The notes under the pieces are model-generated. The model saw only the letters and a program-made list of their open reading frames with translations. It was not told the origin of the DNA and searched no databases. The position numbers were made by a program, and so were the translations under genes. 64,000 nt of DNA from an uncultured Brachyspira sp. (GTDB taxonomy: Bacteria; Spirochaetota; Brachyspiria; Brachyspirales; Brachyspiraceae): NCBI RefSeq assembly GCF_910588665.1, contig NZ_CAJUPR010000001.1, positions 62,001 through 126,000 of the forward strand, written 5' to 3'. Shown here piece after piece: positions 19,942 through 29,226 of this stretch (its first letter is position 1; every line of letters starts with the position of its first letter).

Positions 19942-20631
19942 TTATTGCTTTTCAGGTATATCTAATATGGTGCCGTAGCTGTTAAAACAATAAGATGCCA
20001 AAGCTTCTGCTCCTCCTCCTCTTTTTAGATAACTATTTATTATTTTGCCGTCTTTTCTAGCCAAATCAGGATATTTTAAATTTATATATCCTATAATCAA
20101 TCCCTTACTTGTGGAAGCATGTATATATGATACAGTTTCATCTTCTTTATCAATATCTATTACTATACCTGCATGAGTAAGTTTTTTATCATCTGATGTA
20201 GTTCTGTCAAACATTACTATATCGCCTATATTCGGTAAAACGCCGCTGTATATCTTTTTATATTTTGATAAAGTAGCGTATATAGTTTTTACTCCTCCAA
20301 TATCTAAAATCGCCTGTTTTTCAAATACGGCTATATTAGAAGTCCAGTAAACTGCAGCAACATACCCTGAACAATCAAAATTAAAAGTTTTTTGCTCTTT
20401 CGAAAAAGGGTGCGTTAATACGGCTTTTTCATTATACTTATAATGTTTTTCCAAATAAAAATTAGCCCATTTGCTTATATCTTTTCTAAGCTGCTCTTTT
20501 TGTTTTTCATTTATTTCCACTGCGCTTTCTTTCAGCTGCTTTTGATATTCTTTGTCATATCCGTATGTTTGAGCAAATGATATTGAAGATAACGGCATTA
20601 TAAACAGTAATATAATAATATTAAAACACAT
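19942..20631 (-). CDS. secreted NlpC/P60-type cysteine hydrolase
   Basis: A 229-aa protein with a signal peptide (MCFNIIILLFIMPLSSISFAQ) and one NlpC/P60-like domain: the catalytic Cys in FDCSGYVAAVYW, the His in LTHAGIVIDID and a following YIHAST. Such enzymes cut peptidoglycan stem peptides. The gene just upstream on the same strand (20719-21330) is a close paralogue, and segments such as KYPDLARKDGK and HASTSKGLIIGY are identical between them, so it is a tandem duplicate. This copy has an extra charged helix after the signal peptide. Confidence 0.85.
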   Translation of the reverse strand: MCFNIIILLFIMPLSSISFAQTYGYDKEYQKQLKESAVEINEKQKEQLRKDISKWANFYLEKHYKYNEKAVLTHPFSKEQKTFNFDCSGYVAAVYWTSNIAVFEKQAILDIGGVKTIYATLSKYKKIYSGVLPNIGDIVMFDRTTSDDKKLTHAGIVIDIDKEDETVSYIHASTSKGLIIGYINLKYPDLARKDGKIINSYLKRGGGAEALASYCFNSYGTILDIPEKQ

Positions 20632-20655
20632 AATACACTCTTATAATAAAAAAAT

Positions 20656-20683
20656 ATTTTATAGAATATTGTCAAAAAGTCAA
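20656..20683 (-). promoter_or_regulatory. promoter of NlpC/P60 gene
   Basis: Read on the minus strand: TTGACT (20678-20683), 16-bp spacer, TAAAAT (20656-20661), about 25 bp before the ATG at 20631. Suggests the downstream copy has its own promoter. Confidence 0.45.
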
Positions 20684-20718
20684 GGCAATTTATAATATTC
20701 TTGCTTTTTTATAATTTA

Positions 20719-21330
20719 TTAATTTGGTTTTTCAAAAATAGTGCCATAACTATTAAAACAGTATGATGCAAGAGAATCCGTACTGTTTCCGCCGCTTCCT
20801 CTTCTAAGATGGCTGTTAATCACTTTTCCGTCTTTTCTAGCCAAATCAGGATATTTTAAGTTCATATACCCTATAATCAATCCTTTGCTTGTGGAAGCAT
20901 GTATATATGATACTGTTTCGTCTTCTTTATCAACATCTATAACTATTCCAGAATGCGTAAGTTTTTTATCTGGAGATGTGGTGCCGTCAAAAAATATTAT
21001 ATCTCCTATATTTGGAATAGAGTTCTTATAGGTTTTATTTTCTTTGGATAATATGTAAAATATATTTTTTGTTGATCCGCTGATTGCTATGCTTGGGTTT
21101 TCTACTGCCGTCCAGTAAACTGCCGCAACAAAACCCGAACAGTCAAAACTGACTTCCTTTTTTTCATATGAAAAAGGATTTACTATAATGTCTCTTTGAT
21201 TATATTTATAATGTTTTTCCAGGTAAAAATTAGCCCATTTTACTATTTCATATCTTGTATTTTCATTGCAGAATACCTGCGAAAAAAATGATAATGCTAC
21301 AAATAAAAAGGCGGTATAAAAATGTATCAT
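20719..21330 (-). CDS. secreted NlpC/P60-type cysteine hydrolase, paralogue
   Basis: A 203-aa protein with a signal peptide (MIHFYTAFLFVALSFFSQVFC) and one NlpC/P60-like domain with Cys in FDCSGFVAAVYW and His in LTHSGIVIDVD. It is a tandem paralogue of the downstream gene; the DNA encoding DKEDETVSYIHASTSKG and the following stretch is nearly identical in both (about 20050-20150 and 20825-20930), while the outer parts differ. This points to recent duplication or gene conversion. Likely peptidoglycan hydrolase of the envelope; no partner is visible. Confidence 0.85.
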   Translation of the reverse strand: MIHFYTAFLFVALSFFSQVFCNENTRYEIVKWANFYLEKHYKYNQRDIIVNPFSYEKKEVSFDCSGFVAAVYWTAVENPSIAISGSTKNIFYILSKENKTYKNSIPNIGDIIFFDGTTSPDKKLTHSGIVIDVDKEDETVSYIHASTSKGLIIGYMNLKYPDLARKDGKVINSHLRRGSGGNSTDSLASYCFNSYGTIFEKPN

Positions 21331-21401
21331 ATAAACTCCGATAAACTTACATAATAAATTATATTGTTATAATAAATCGGATTTTTAATTATAAATAATA
21401 G

Positions 21402-21977
21402 CTACATGCTGCTGTAATATAATTCCTTAATTCTGAATTCCTTAGATTTTAACCATTTTATTCTGTATTGTATAGGCGTCATTATATTAAAAAATACTGA
21501 TAAATAAGGATATGAATTTTGAAACTGCATTGATAATCTTGTTTTAAACAGATATATTACATTTTTATTTAATTTATTTATATTTAAAACCTCAATTCTA
21601 TTAACTTCTGAAATATTGTTTATTAAAATTTGAAGATTGGTATTTCTTGTTTCACTCATAGTTTCCGAATTTAATACGGCATATTCTTTAGTAAGAAAAT
21701 CATAATATAATTTTCTGTATATATATATTTCTCTTACATTATCATAAGTAAATAAATTCTTTTTCATTAGATCTATTCTGTAATTAATGAATATTATAAT
21801 TCCATTATCTAAGTATTTTTTTATATTTTGATAAACTAATGAATATGAAGTCTGAACATCAACATACAGCATATCATTATGTATATAACTTCTTGAAAAA
21901 TTTAATCTTAATTCATAAGGATATGATATATTTGAAATTGCAGCTGTAAAAAATAAAAGGGTAAGTATATGCTTCAT
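21402..21977 (-). CDS. DUF4390-like secreted protein
   Basis: A 191-aa protein with an N-terminal signal peptide (MKHILTLLFFTAAISN). The mature part has the layout that I associate with DUF4390: a short strand, a segment with YLDNGIIIFINYRIDL, then IYIYRKLYYDFLTKEYAVLN. Function is unknown for the family. It lies 71 bp upstream of the NlpC/P60 pair on the same strand and may be an envelope-related partner. The family assignment was made by eye. Confidence 0.6.
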   Translation of the reverse strand: MKHILTLLFFTAAISNISYPYELRLNFSRSYIHNDMLYVDVQTSYSLVYQNIKKYLDNGIIIFINYRIDLMKKNLFTYDNVREIYIYRKLYYDFLTKEYAVLNSETMSETRNTNLQILINNISEVNRIEVLNINKLNKNVIYLFKTRLSMQFQNSYPYLSVFFNIMTPIQYRIKWLKSKEFRIKELYYSSM

Positions 21978-22192
21978 ATTAATTTAAGTATATACTTGAG
22001 ATATTAATAAGTCAATAATATTAAAGTTATACAATTGTATAAAATAACCGATTTTTTATTAATAATATGTTTTTGCATATTTAAGAATTATTAATGAATC
22101 TGATATATTTTTATATTTTATGATTTTGTTATATTATTGAAATAATGCCGTGTAATGATATAATTACTATATAAAATATGGAGTTTTTTAAT

Positions 22193-23215
22193 ATGCAGGT
22201 TAAAAATTTTGGAAACGGTTATCTTTTATATGAACTAAAAAATAAAAATGGCATGATATTAAAACTTACAGATATAGGAGCATCAATAACGGGTGTATTT
22301 TTTAGAGATAAAAACGGAAATGAAATTCAGGCATCATTCGGAAGCGATGATTATTCTTTTTATTTAAAGCCTCATGATTATATAGGTGCTTCTGTAGGAA
22401 GGGTGGCTAATAGAACTATAAATGCAGAGTTTTCTCTTGATGGCATAGCTTATAAATTATCAAAAAATGATGGCGTCAGACATCATTTGCATGGCGGCAT
22501 TGAAGGAATATCTTTCAAAAAATTTGATTCTAAAGTACTTGGCGGTAATTTAGTATCATTTACATATTTTTCAAAAGACGGAGAAGACGGATATCCTGCA
22601 AATGTAAATATAGAAATAATATATTCTTTAACAGATGATAATGAAATATTGATAAATTATTTTGCAGATGCCGATGCTCCATCTCCGTTAAATTTTACCA
22701 ATCATGCATATTGGAATCTTAACGGGGAAGGTATTATATACAATCATGATTTATTTATTGATTCTTCTTTTTATCTTCCTGTAACAGATGAATGCATATC
22801 TACAGGAGAGATTTTGAAAACAGAAAATACGCCTTTTGATTTTAATAATACAAAAAAAATAGGTGCTGATATAGAAGAGGCAAAAGGTTATGATAATTGT
22901 TTTATATTTAATGAAAAAAATATATTGTCCAATAATAAAGAAGATAATTTCAATAAACTGAGAGCCTCATGCTATAGTGAAAATACAGGAATATATTTAG
23001 AATTATACACAACAAAGCCAGCTATGCATTTTTATTCTGGAAATATGCTTGATAACAGAGCGGTAAGAAATACTGTTTTGAATAAGCATAATGCTTTTTG
23101 CTTTGAAACAGAGTTCCTGCCTTCTTCTATGAACTTTCCTCACTTTCCAAGCATAATATTTGATTCTGATAAAAATTATAATCATAAGACTATGTATAAA
23201 TTAGGATTAAAATAA
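22193..23215 (+). CDS. galM: aldose 1-epimerase
   Basis: A 340-aa mutarotase. It shows the substrate-binding NRT motif in GRVANRTINAEF, the HHLHGG loop, NHAYWNLNG with the catalytic histidine and CFETEFLP with the catalytic glutamate, so all expected residues are present. It interconverts alpha and beta forms of hexoses such as galactose in the cytoplasm. The start was set at ATG 22193 because the ATG at 22178 is part of the SD (ATGGAG). A methyltransferase gene follows 25 bp downstream, likely on the same transcript. Confidence 0.92.
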   Translation: MQVKNFGNGYLLYELKNKNGMILKLTDIGASITGVFFRDKNGNEIQASFGSDDYSFYLKPHDYIGASVGRVANRTINAEFSLDGIAYKLSKNDGVRHHLHGGIEGISFKKFDSKVLGGNLVSFTYFSKDGEDGYPANVNIEIIYSLTDDNEILINYFADADAPSPLNFTNHAYWNLNGEGIIYNHDLFIDSSFYLPVTDECISTGEILKTENTPFDFNNTKKIGADIEEAKGYDNCFIFNEKNILSNNKEDNFNKLRASCYSENTGIYLELYTTKPAMHFYSGNMLDNRAVRNTVLNKHNAFCFETEFLPSSMNFPHFPSIIFDSDKNYNHKTMYKLGLK

Positions 23216-23240
23216 CAGATAATTATTTTCGGAGTTATTT

Positions 23241-23876
23241 ATGAATGATAAAAAATCAATTATAATAGAACATTATATAGAAAGAGTGAAAAACTTTAAT
23301 ATACCTGAGTATCAGGTTTTGGATTGGGAATCTGAAAATGCTCAGGAAGCCAGATTTAACGCATTATTGAATAATTTTAATATCAGAGATTCCGTTTTGC
23401 TTGATGTAGGATGCGGACTTGGACATTTGGCTGAGTATATAGATAAAAAAAACATTAATATTCATTATGTAGGTATAGATATAATGCAGGAAATGATTGA
23501 AAGGGCAAAGAATAAAACTTTTAAAAATATTCACCCGCAATTTATGACTATGGATTTTTTTAAAACTTCTGATATAGAAGATGATTTTGATTATATATAT
23601 TCTTCAGGCATATTTAATCTTAATCTTGGAAACAATGAAGAGTTTTTAAAAAATGCCGTTAAAAATTTTTTAATTGCAGCCAGAAAAGGCGTATGCTTCA
23701 ATCTTCTTGATATATCATATAAAGAAAAGTATGGAAATAATTACTATTACTATAAAAAAGAAGATGTGTTTAATATGGTTTCAGATATAGTAAAAGATTT
23801 GAATTTTAAATGCAAAATAAAAATATCCGATGAGTATTTAAGCCATGATTTTTCAGTATTTGTATATTTATGTTAA
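23241..23876 (+). CDS. class I SAM-dependent methyltransferase
   Basis: A 211-aa protein with the SAM-binding motif I LDVGCGLGHLAEY near residue 54, followed by the acidic residue in YVGIDIMQEM and the motif DFDYIYSSGIF. The length and lack of a C-terminal extension indicate a small-molecule or lipid methyltransferase, but the substrate is unknown. GGAG precedes the ATG. It is probably co-transcribed with galM. Confidence 0.83.
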   Translation: MNDKKSIIIEHYIERVKNFNIPEYQVLDWESENAQEARFNALLNNFNIRDSVLLDVGCGLGHLAEYIDKKNINIHYVGIDIMQEMIERAKNKTFKNIHPQFMTMDFFKTSDIEDDFDYIYSSGIFNLNLGNNEEFLKNAVKNFLIAARKGVCFNLLDISYKEKYGNNYYYYKKEDVFNMVSDIVKDLNFKCKIKISDEYLSHDFSVFVYLC

Positions 23877-23944
23877 TAATATATATTTTTATTTAGAATG
23901 ATATTATTTTATTAATTTATAATAAAATAAAGTATGAAATAAAT

Positions 23945-23973
23945 TTGAAAAATTATTAAAGTTTTGCTATAAT
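23945..23973 (+). promoter_or_regulatory. promoter of outer-membrane protein gene
   Basis: TTGAAA at 23945-23950, 17-bp spacer, TATAAT at 23968-23973, about 31 bp before the ATG at 24005. Confidence 0.65.
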
Positions 23974-24004
23974 ATTTTATGTTAAAAGTATTCTGGGTTT
24001 TATT

Positions 24005-24760
24005 ATGAAAAGACTAATATTATTTGCAGGATTATTTCTATCTTTATTTACAGATATGATATTTGCTAAGTTTGATTCAAGCATATATTCTCAATTATCA
24101 TTTTCTACAACGATTCCTATTTTTGATGTGCAGAATATTAATATAGGCAGGATTAGAGGAAATAATAGTTTTTCTGCTGGTGTTATAGGCAATTTTGGTC
24201 ATCAATTTGTAATTAAGGACGGCAAATATTCCATAAGTCTTTTAACTGAATTAGGTTATTACAGGCAGACTTTTTCCGAATCATATTCTTATTCAATGAA
24301 TTATTTAGATATAAATATTAAAGATAATCTTTCATTTGATACATTATTGTTAGGAATTATGCCTAAATTAAATATAGATTTAAGAGATTTATTGACTTCA
24401 ATCGGCATAGATTCTAAAACAAGAATGATGAGCATAGGAATAGGCTTCGGAATGAAAATACCTTTAGGAGGAAAATCATATAGTTATATTAATAATATAG
24501 AGTATGATGAAAAAATATCTTTTAACGATATAAATAGAGCTTTTACTTATGCTGTCATACCGTATATAAAATTTCAAATAGATGATTATTTTTATTTCAG
24601 CGAATATGCGGCATTTTTATTTGGTGTAAGTATTGTTTATGATTTCGGCATATATTATGATGTCAAGCAATTAGATGCCCCATTAAGTAATTTTATGAAT
24701 AAATACGGCTTAAGCAATTTTGAGGTATCTTTGAATTTGGGTATAAAGTTCGGAAAATAA
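24005..24760 (+). CDS. outer-membrane beta-barrel-type protein
   Basis: A 251-aa protein with a signal peptide (MKRLILFAGLFLSLFTDMIFA) followed by alternating strands with Gly and aromatic residues and a C-terminal strand ending in FGK. It resembles the protein at 15723-16484 in size, in the IPYIKFQI/MPYIKLTV segment and in the closing GVS...YDFG block, so both are probably paralogues. Function is unknown; a surface or porin-like role is inference. Confidence 0.65.
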   Translation: MKRLILFAGLFLSLFTDMIFAKFDSSIYSQLSFSTTIPIFDVQNINIGRIRGNNSFSAGVIGNFGHQFVIKDGKYSISLLTELGYYRQTFSESYSYSMNYLDINIKDNLSFDTLLLGIMPKLNIDLRDLLTSIGIDSKTRMMSIGIGFGMKIPLGGKSYSYINNIEYDEKISFNDINRAFTYAVIPYIKFQIDDYFYFSEYAAFLFGVSIVYDFGIYYDVKQLDAPLSNFMNKYGLSNFEVSLNLGIKFGK

Positions 24761-24796
24761 TTTGTAAATTAAATTATTTTTATTAACTTGATACTT

Positions 24797-26041
24797 TTAT
24801 TTATTAATAGTTCTCATATCTATTACATATCTGAATTTTACTCTGCCGTCTATAACTTTTCTGTAAGCTTCCGATATAGTTTCGGCATCCGCTTTTATTA
24901 TTTCTACATCAGGATAAATATTATTTTTTACGGAATAATCAAGCATTTCCTGAGTTTCTTTTATGCCTCCTATTAATGAGCCGAATAATTTTTTGCTTCC
25001 ATGCTGTCCTATCATAGCCGCAAGAGTTGGCATTTTTGAACTTCTGGGAAGTCCAAGCAGACACATAGTTCCTCCTCTTTTAAGCATGCGCATATACATA
25101 TTAACATCATAATAAGCTGGTATTGTACTTATAATATAGTTAAGAGTATTATTAACATCTTTCAAATCATTATTATTATTTACATTAACATATTTTACAG
25201 CCCCCATATTTAAGGCGTCCTCTCTCTTATCTTCCGTAATATCAAAAACCGTAACTTCAGCCCCCAATTTTACTGCATACTTTACAGCCATAGATCCGAG
25301 TCCTCCAAATCCTGCAATACCTATTTTATCGCCTTTTTGCACATTCATAGCCTTTATAGGAGAATAAGTTGTAATGCCTGCGCAAAGAAGCGGAGCTGTT
25401 CTATCAAGTTCTGCATATTCAGGTATAAGTACAGCAAAATCTTCAGACAATACTATACTATCGGAATATCCGCCCTGAGTTATCTCATTGCCATGAAATC
25501 TGTCTCTTGAACCGTAAGTATAAACCGTCCTGTTTAAACAGTACTGCTCTTGATTATCCAAACAGCTTTCGCATATTTTACAGGAATTTACCATACAGCC
25601 TACTCCTGCAAAATCTCCTACTTTAAATTTTGCAACAGAATTGCCTACCTGAATAACTCTTCCCGCTATTTCATGACCTACAACAAGAGGGGTATTGCCT
25701 GATTTTCCTTCAACAACATGTATATCGCTGTGGCATATCCCTGCATAAAGTATTTCTATCAAAATATCGCCGCTTCCAACTGAATGCCTTGTAAATTCAT
25801 GATATTTAAAATCCATATCTGCAGAAACAGCCGCAAATCCTTTTGATATTATTTTTCCGTATGCATTAGTCCTTATATTGATTTCAGCCTGAGATAATTG
25901 TCTGCTATACATTATATTAGAATAATTATTTTGAACTTCATTGTTATTTTCCGAATTTTCTTTTGTCTGGGCATTTGAGGAATTATTGCATGACAGAATA
26001 TATAATATTGATATTATGCTTATTAATATGGCTTTCTTCAT
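24797..26041 (-). CDS. zinc-dependent alcohol dehydrogenase with lipoprotein signal
   Basis: A 414-aa protein. Residues about 50-414 form a complete medium-chain zinc alcohol dehydrogenase of the YahK/cinnamyl-type branch: catalytic-zinc ligands in GICHSD and VGHEIAG, the structural zinc cysteines CKICESCLDNQEQYC and the nucleotide-binding GFGGLGSMAVKYA. In front is an atypical N-terminus that looks like a lipoprotein signal (MKKAILISIISILYILSC, Cys18) and a Ser/Asn/Glu-rich linker. An NAD(P)H-dependent enzyme outside the cytoplasm would be odd. The linker and hydrophobic stretch share the frame, so this is not a simple start error. Confidence 0.88.
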   Translation of the reverse strand: MKKAILISIISILYILSCNNSSNAQTKENSENNNEVQNNYSNIMYSRQLSQAEINIRTNAYGKIISKGFAAVSADMDFKYHEFTRHSVGSGDILIEILYAGICHSDIHVVEGKSGNTPLVVGHEIAGRVIQVGNSVAKFKVGDFAGVGCMVNSCKICESCLDNQEQYCLNRTVYTYGSRDRFHGNEITQGGYSDSIVLSEDFAVLIPEYAELDRTAPLLCAGITTYSPIKAMNVQKGDKIGIAGFGGLGSMAVKYAVKLGAEVTVFDITEDKREDALNMGAVKYVNVNNNNDLKDVNNTLNYIISTIPAYYDVNMYMRMLKRGGTMCLLGLPRSSKMPTLAAMIGQHGSKKLFGSLIGGIKETQEMLDYSVKNNIYPDVEIIKADAETISEAYRKVIDGRVKFRYVIDMRTINK

Positions 26042-26178
26042 TTTTAATCTCCGTTTATAACTTTATATTATTCAGTTTTATTATATTATATTGTATCATT
26101 TAAATAAACTCCAGAGTCAATATATTAATTAATTATATCTGTATTTTCTGCATATGCGCTTTTTACCTATTGATAAAC

Positions 26179-26206
26179 TTTACATTTTTACTTATTGCTG
26201 TATAAT
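26179..26206 (+). promoter_or_regulatory. promoter of prenyl synthase gene
   Basis: TTTACA at 26179-26184, 16-bp spacer, TATAAT at 26201-26206, about 41 bp before ATG 26247. Confidence 0.6.
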
Positions 26207-26246
26207 TATATTTTTAGAAGAAAATCATTAAAAGCAGGATAAAACT

Positions 26247-27137
26247 ATGAATCTTAAAGAATATATGAATATAAGACTTGAAGATATTAATAAAATTATT
26301 GAAAATATATTTGATAAAAGCGATATTGAATTAGAAAATAGTTTTATAGAGATGCTTAAATATCCGCTGGATGCAGGCGGTAAAAGATTAAGACCCATAC
26401 TTACTTGCTTGGCATGCGAGCTTTTTAACGGAGATTATAGGAAATCATTAATACCTGCAGTATGTTTAGAGCTTATACATACATATTCTTTAGTTCATGA
26501 TGATTTGCCTGCTATGGATAATGATAATTTAAGACGCGGAAAACCTACAACGCATATTAAATATGGAGAGGCTAATGCCATACTTGTAGGCGACGGACTT
26601 TTAACATATTCGTTTCAGCTGCTTTCAAAAGCTGAGGTTTCAGATTATACATTGAGAAAACTTCTTTTTGAATTGAGCTATGCGGCTGGAATTAATGCAA
26701 TGGTTATGGGGCAGTTTATGGATTTATATTATGAGGATAAGGATATTAATTTTGATATGCTTAAAGTTCTTCATGCAAAAAAAACTGGCGCTATGATCAG
26801 AGGAGCTGTAAGACTTGGGGCTATTTCCTCTGAAAATATAAATGAAAATGATATTGAAAATATAACAAAATATGCCGAAGCTATAGGGCTTGCCTTTCAG
26901 ATACAGGATGACATACTTGATGTTGTTTCCGATAATGAGACTTTAGGAAAAACTGCAGGAAAAGATGAAAAAGAAGGAAAGCTTACATATATAAAGCAAT
27001 TCGGACTTGACGGTGCAAAAGATGAAGCTAAAAAAGTGGCTGATAATGCTTTGAAATATTTAGATTCCTATAAAGATAATGATGCTAAAAATATTTTAAA
27101 GGAATTGGCTCTTTATATAATAGAGAGAAAATCTTAA
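26247..27137 (+). CDS. ispA: polyprenyl synthetase (farnesyl diphosphate synthase-like)
   Basis: A 296-aa all-helical enzyme with GGKRLRP near residue 45, the first Asp-rich motif DDLPAMDND and the second motif DDILD, both intact. The length and the residues before the first motif (the HTYSLVHDD block) fit short-chain IspA-type synthases making C15 product from IPP and DMAPP. ispF and a squalene-synthase-like gene elsewhere in the window could use its substrates and product. AGGA precedes the ATG. Confidence 0.9.
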   Translation: MNLKEYMNIRLEDINKIIENIFDKSDIELENSFIEMLKYPLDAGGKRLRPILTCLACELFNGDYRKSLIPAVCLELIHTYSLVHDDLPAMDNDNLRRGKPTTHIKYGEANAILVGDGLLTYSFQLLSKAEVSDYTLRKLLFELSYAAGINAMVMGQFMDLYYEDKDINFDMLKVLHAKKTGAMIRGAVRLGAISSENINENDIENITKYAEAIGLAFQIQDDILDVVSDNETLGKTAGKDEKEGKLTYIKQFGLDGAKDEAKKVADNALKYLDSYKDNDAKNILKELALYIIERKS

Positions 27138-27200
27138 AATATTTTATATATTCAAATAATTAATTTTTTTGCAATAAAATATTATAAATATTATATTACT

Positions 27201-29048
27201 ATGAATGAAATTAGAAAAATAAATTTAGAATCAATATATAAAAATATAAAAGCCTATCCGTATAATTTTATTGATATGCTTGAAAAAAGCGTACAATCTG
27301 ATATAACTTTGCAGATTATAGAAACAAAATCTCAAAAACTTTCGGCAAAAGCAGAAAAAAACGGAAAACATATACTTCTTCACAGCGCTTATGATCCTGT
27401 AAAAGAAGCTGATGCTTTGGTAAAAGAAATTGAAGGCGATTTGGATTTAGTATTTATATTCGGCATAGGCGGAGGTTATTTGATTAATGCTGTTAGAAAA
27501 CTTAATATTGCGGCAGCTGTAATTGAACCTGATATAAATTTTTTTAATATTTTAATAGACAGATTCAGACTGGATAAAATACTTGAAGACGGAAAAATAA
27601 CTTTTTTTATAGGCGGAAATGATGATGAAGATATTGAAAAGTTTATATCCGTTACTGCTACAAAGAAAGTAAAGTTTTTCATCACAAGATCTTATGCTGC
27701 TCTTTTTGCTGATGAGGCTATGCATTATCAAAGCAAAGTTCTGTCGGTTGTTGATAAGAAAATTATAAATATAAATACGGTTTCAAGATTTGATAAGCTT
27801 TGGGCTTATAATATAGCCTCTAATACGGTTGAAATTGCAACTCATTACGGAGTTAATAAATTTTTTGATAAATATAAAAATATTCCTGCAGTCATAGTAT
27901 CCGCAGGTCCTTCGCTTGAAAAAAATATAAGAAAATTAAAAGAGATTAAAAAAAAGGCAGTTATAATAGCTGTTGATACTGCAATGAAGCCTTTATCATC
28001 TCATAAAATATCGCCTCATTTTGTTATTACTATTGATCCGCAGAAGAAAAACTCTAAATATTTCAGAAATATTTATTTTGAAGATTCGGTATTGATTGCG
28101 GAATCTTCGGTTGATCATGAGGCTTTAGAATCTTTTAAAGGAGCAGTATATTTTATAGATTCAATATTTCCTCTTGCAAAATATTTCATGAAGCCTCTCG
28201 GAGACAGGGGAGATATTACTATGGGCGGAAGCGTTTCTACTGCTGCTTATGATTTTGCTGTGAGAATAGGCGCTAATCCTATAATAATGACAGGTTTGGA
28301 TTTATCTTTTCCCAATCATCAGACTCATATAAAAGGAAGCTACCATGAAGAAAATTTCTTTACTGAAATAGGAAAGCTTGATTCTTATGACAGCAGAATA
28401 TATAAAGTGCTTATTGCAGGAAACTTAAGAGAAGAAAAAAATATTTACGGTGAAAGCGTATTTACTGATTCAAGATTTGATATGTATAGAAATTGGTATG
28501 AGGCGCAATGCACTAATAACAGTAAAATAAAATTCTATAATGCTACAGAAGGAGGAGTTATAATTAATGCTATGGAAAACATAGCCCTTCAGGAGCTTAT
28601 AGATAAATTTGATGATATTAATATAAATACAGATAAAAATGACAGAAATACGGAAGATAAAATAAAAATACTTGAAAATATAAAAAACGGATTAATAAAA
28701 ATAGATAAAGAAATAACTGCATTAAAGCCTTATGTTGAAGATGCAATTAATTTATGCTATACAATAAATGATGAGTTATCAAGGCATAGAAAAGTTGACA
28801 GGCTTATTTCAAAATTAGATGAAGCCGATATAAAAATATTAGGCATAAGCAAGGTTAATGAGTTTTTAGGAATTACTATGCAGAAAACTATAAAAACTAT
28901 TACAGAAGGTTTTGAGTTTAAAGATGAGACTATGAATAAAGCTATAATAGGTTCTTTTAAGTTATATGAAGCTATGAAAGAGAGCATTGATTTTAATCAT
29001 TACATAATAGAACGTTCTTTAATAAAGATAAATAAAGAATTATCTTAA
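27201..29048 (+). CDS. DUF115 / motility-associated factor (Maf)-like protein
   Basis: A 615-aa cytoplasmic protein with the MptE-like core VIVSAGPSLEKNIRKLKEIKK, then IIAVDTAMKPL and FVITIDPQ, and later GGSVSTAAYDFAVRIGANPIIMTGLDLSFP. This combination is typical of the DUF115 Maf glycosyltransferase-like family, in which members modify flagellin with nonulosonic acids in other bacteria. The N-terminal 200 residues include a GIGGGYLINAV glycine loop and the C-terminal 130 residues are helical. Whether it is a flagellin glycosyltransferase here is inference. No SD is evident before the ATG. Confidence 0.82.
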   Translation: MNEIRKINLESIYKNIKAYPYNFIDMLEKSVQSDITLQIIETKSQKLSAKAEKNGKHILLHSAYDPVKEADALVKEIEGDLDLVFIFGIGGGYLINAVRKLNIAAAVIEPDINFFNILIDRFRLDKILEDGKITFFIGGNDDEDIEKFISVTATKKVKFFITRSYAALFADEAMHYQSKVLSVVDKKIININTVSRFDKLWAYNIASNTVEIATHYGVNKFFDKYKNIPAVIVSAGPSLEKNIRKLKEIKKKAVIIAVDTAMKPLSSHKISPHFVITIDPQKKNSKYFRNIYFEDSVLIAESSVDHEALESFKGAVYFIDSIFPLAKYFMKPLGDRGDITMGGSVSTAAYDFAVRIGANPIIMTGLDLSFPNHQTHIKGSYHEENFFTEIGKLDSYDSRIYKVLIAGNLREEKNIYGESVFTDSRFDMYRNWYEAQCTNNSKIKFYNATEGGVIINAMENIALQELIDKFDDININTDKNDRNTEDKIKILENIKNGLIKIDKEITALKPYVEDAINLCYTINDELSRHRKVDRLISKLDEADIKILGISKVNEFLGITMQKTIKTITEGFEFKDETMNKAIIGSFKLYEAMKESIDFNHYIIERSLIKINKELS

Positions 29049-29226
29049 AAATGCATAATTATTAAGCTGTATAAAAATTATAATAGATTTAAGCAATAAA
29101 TAAAAATGCAGATATTCTTTAATTAAATTACTGATATTTATGTTTTTTTAACAGCAAAATATATATAATTTATTTTTATTTTTTTCCGATAAAATATTAT
29201 AGTAATATTTTTTAAGGTAATGAAAC

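Noticed and set aside
24797..26041. Wrong start of the alcohol dehydrogenase as explanation for the lipoprotein signal
   Set aside because: There is an internal ATG before the catalytic domain, but the upstream part has a signal-like N-terminus in the same frame with no stop, so a plain start error is less likely; kept as a finding with a test.
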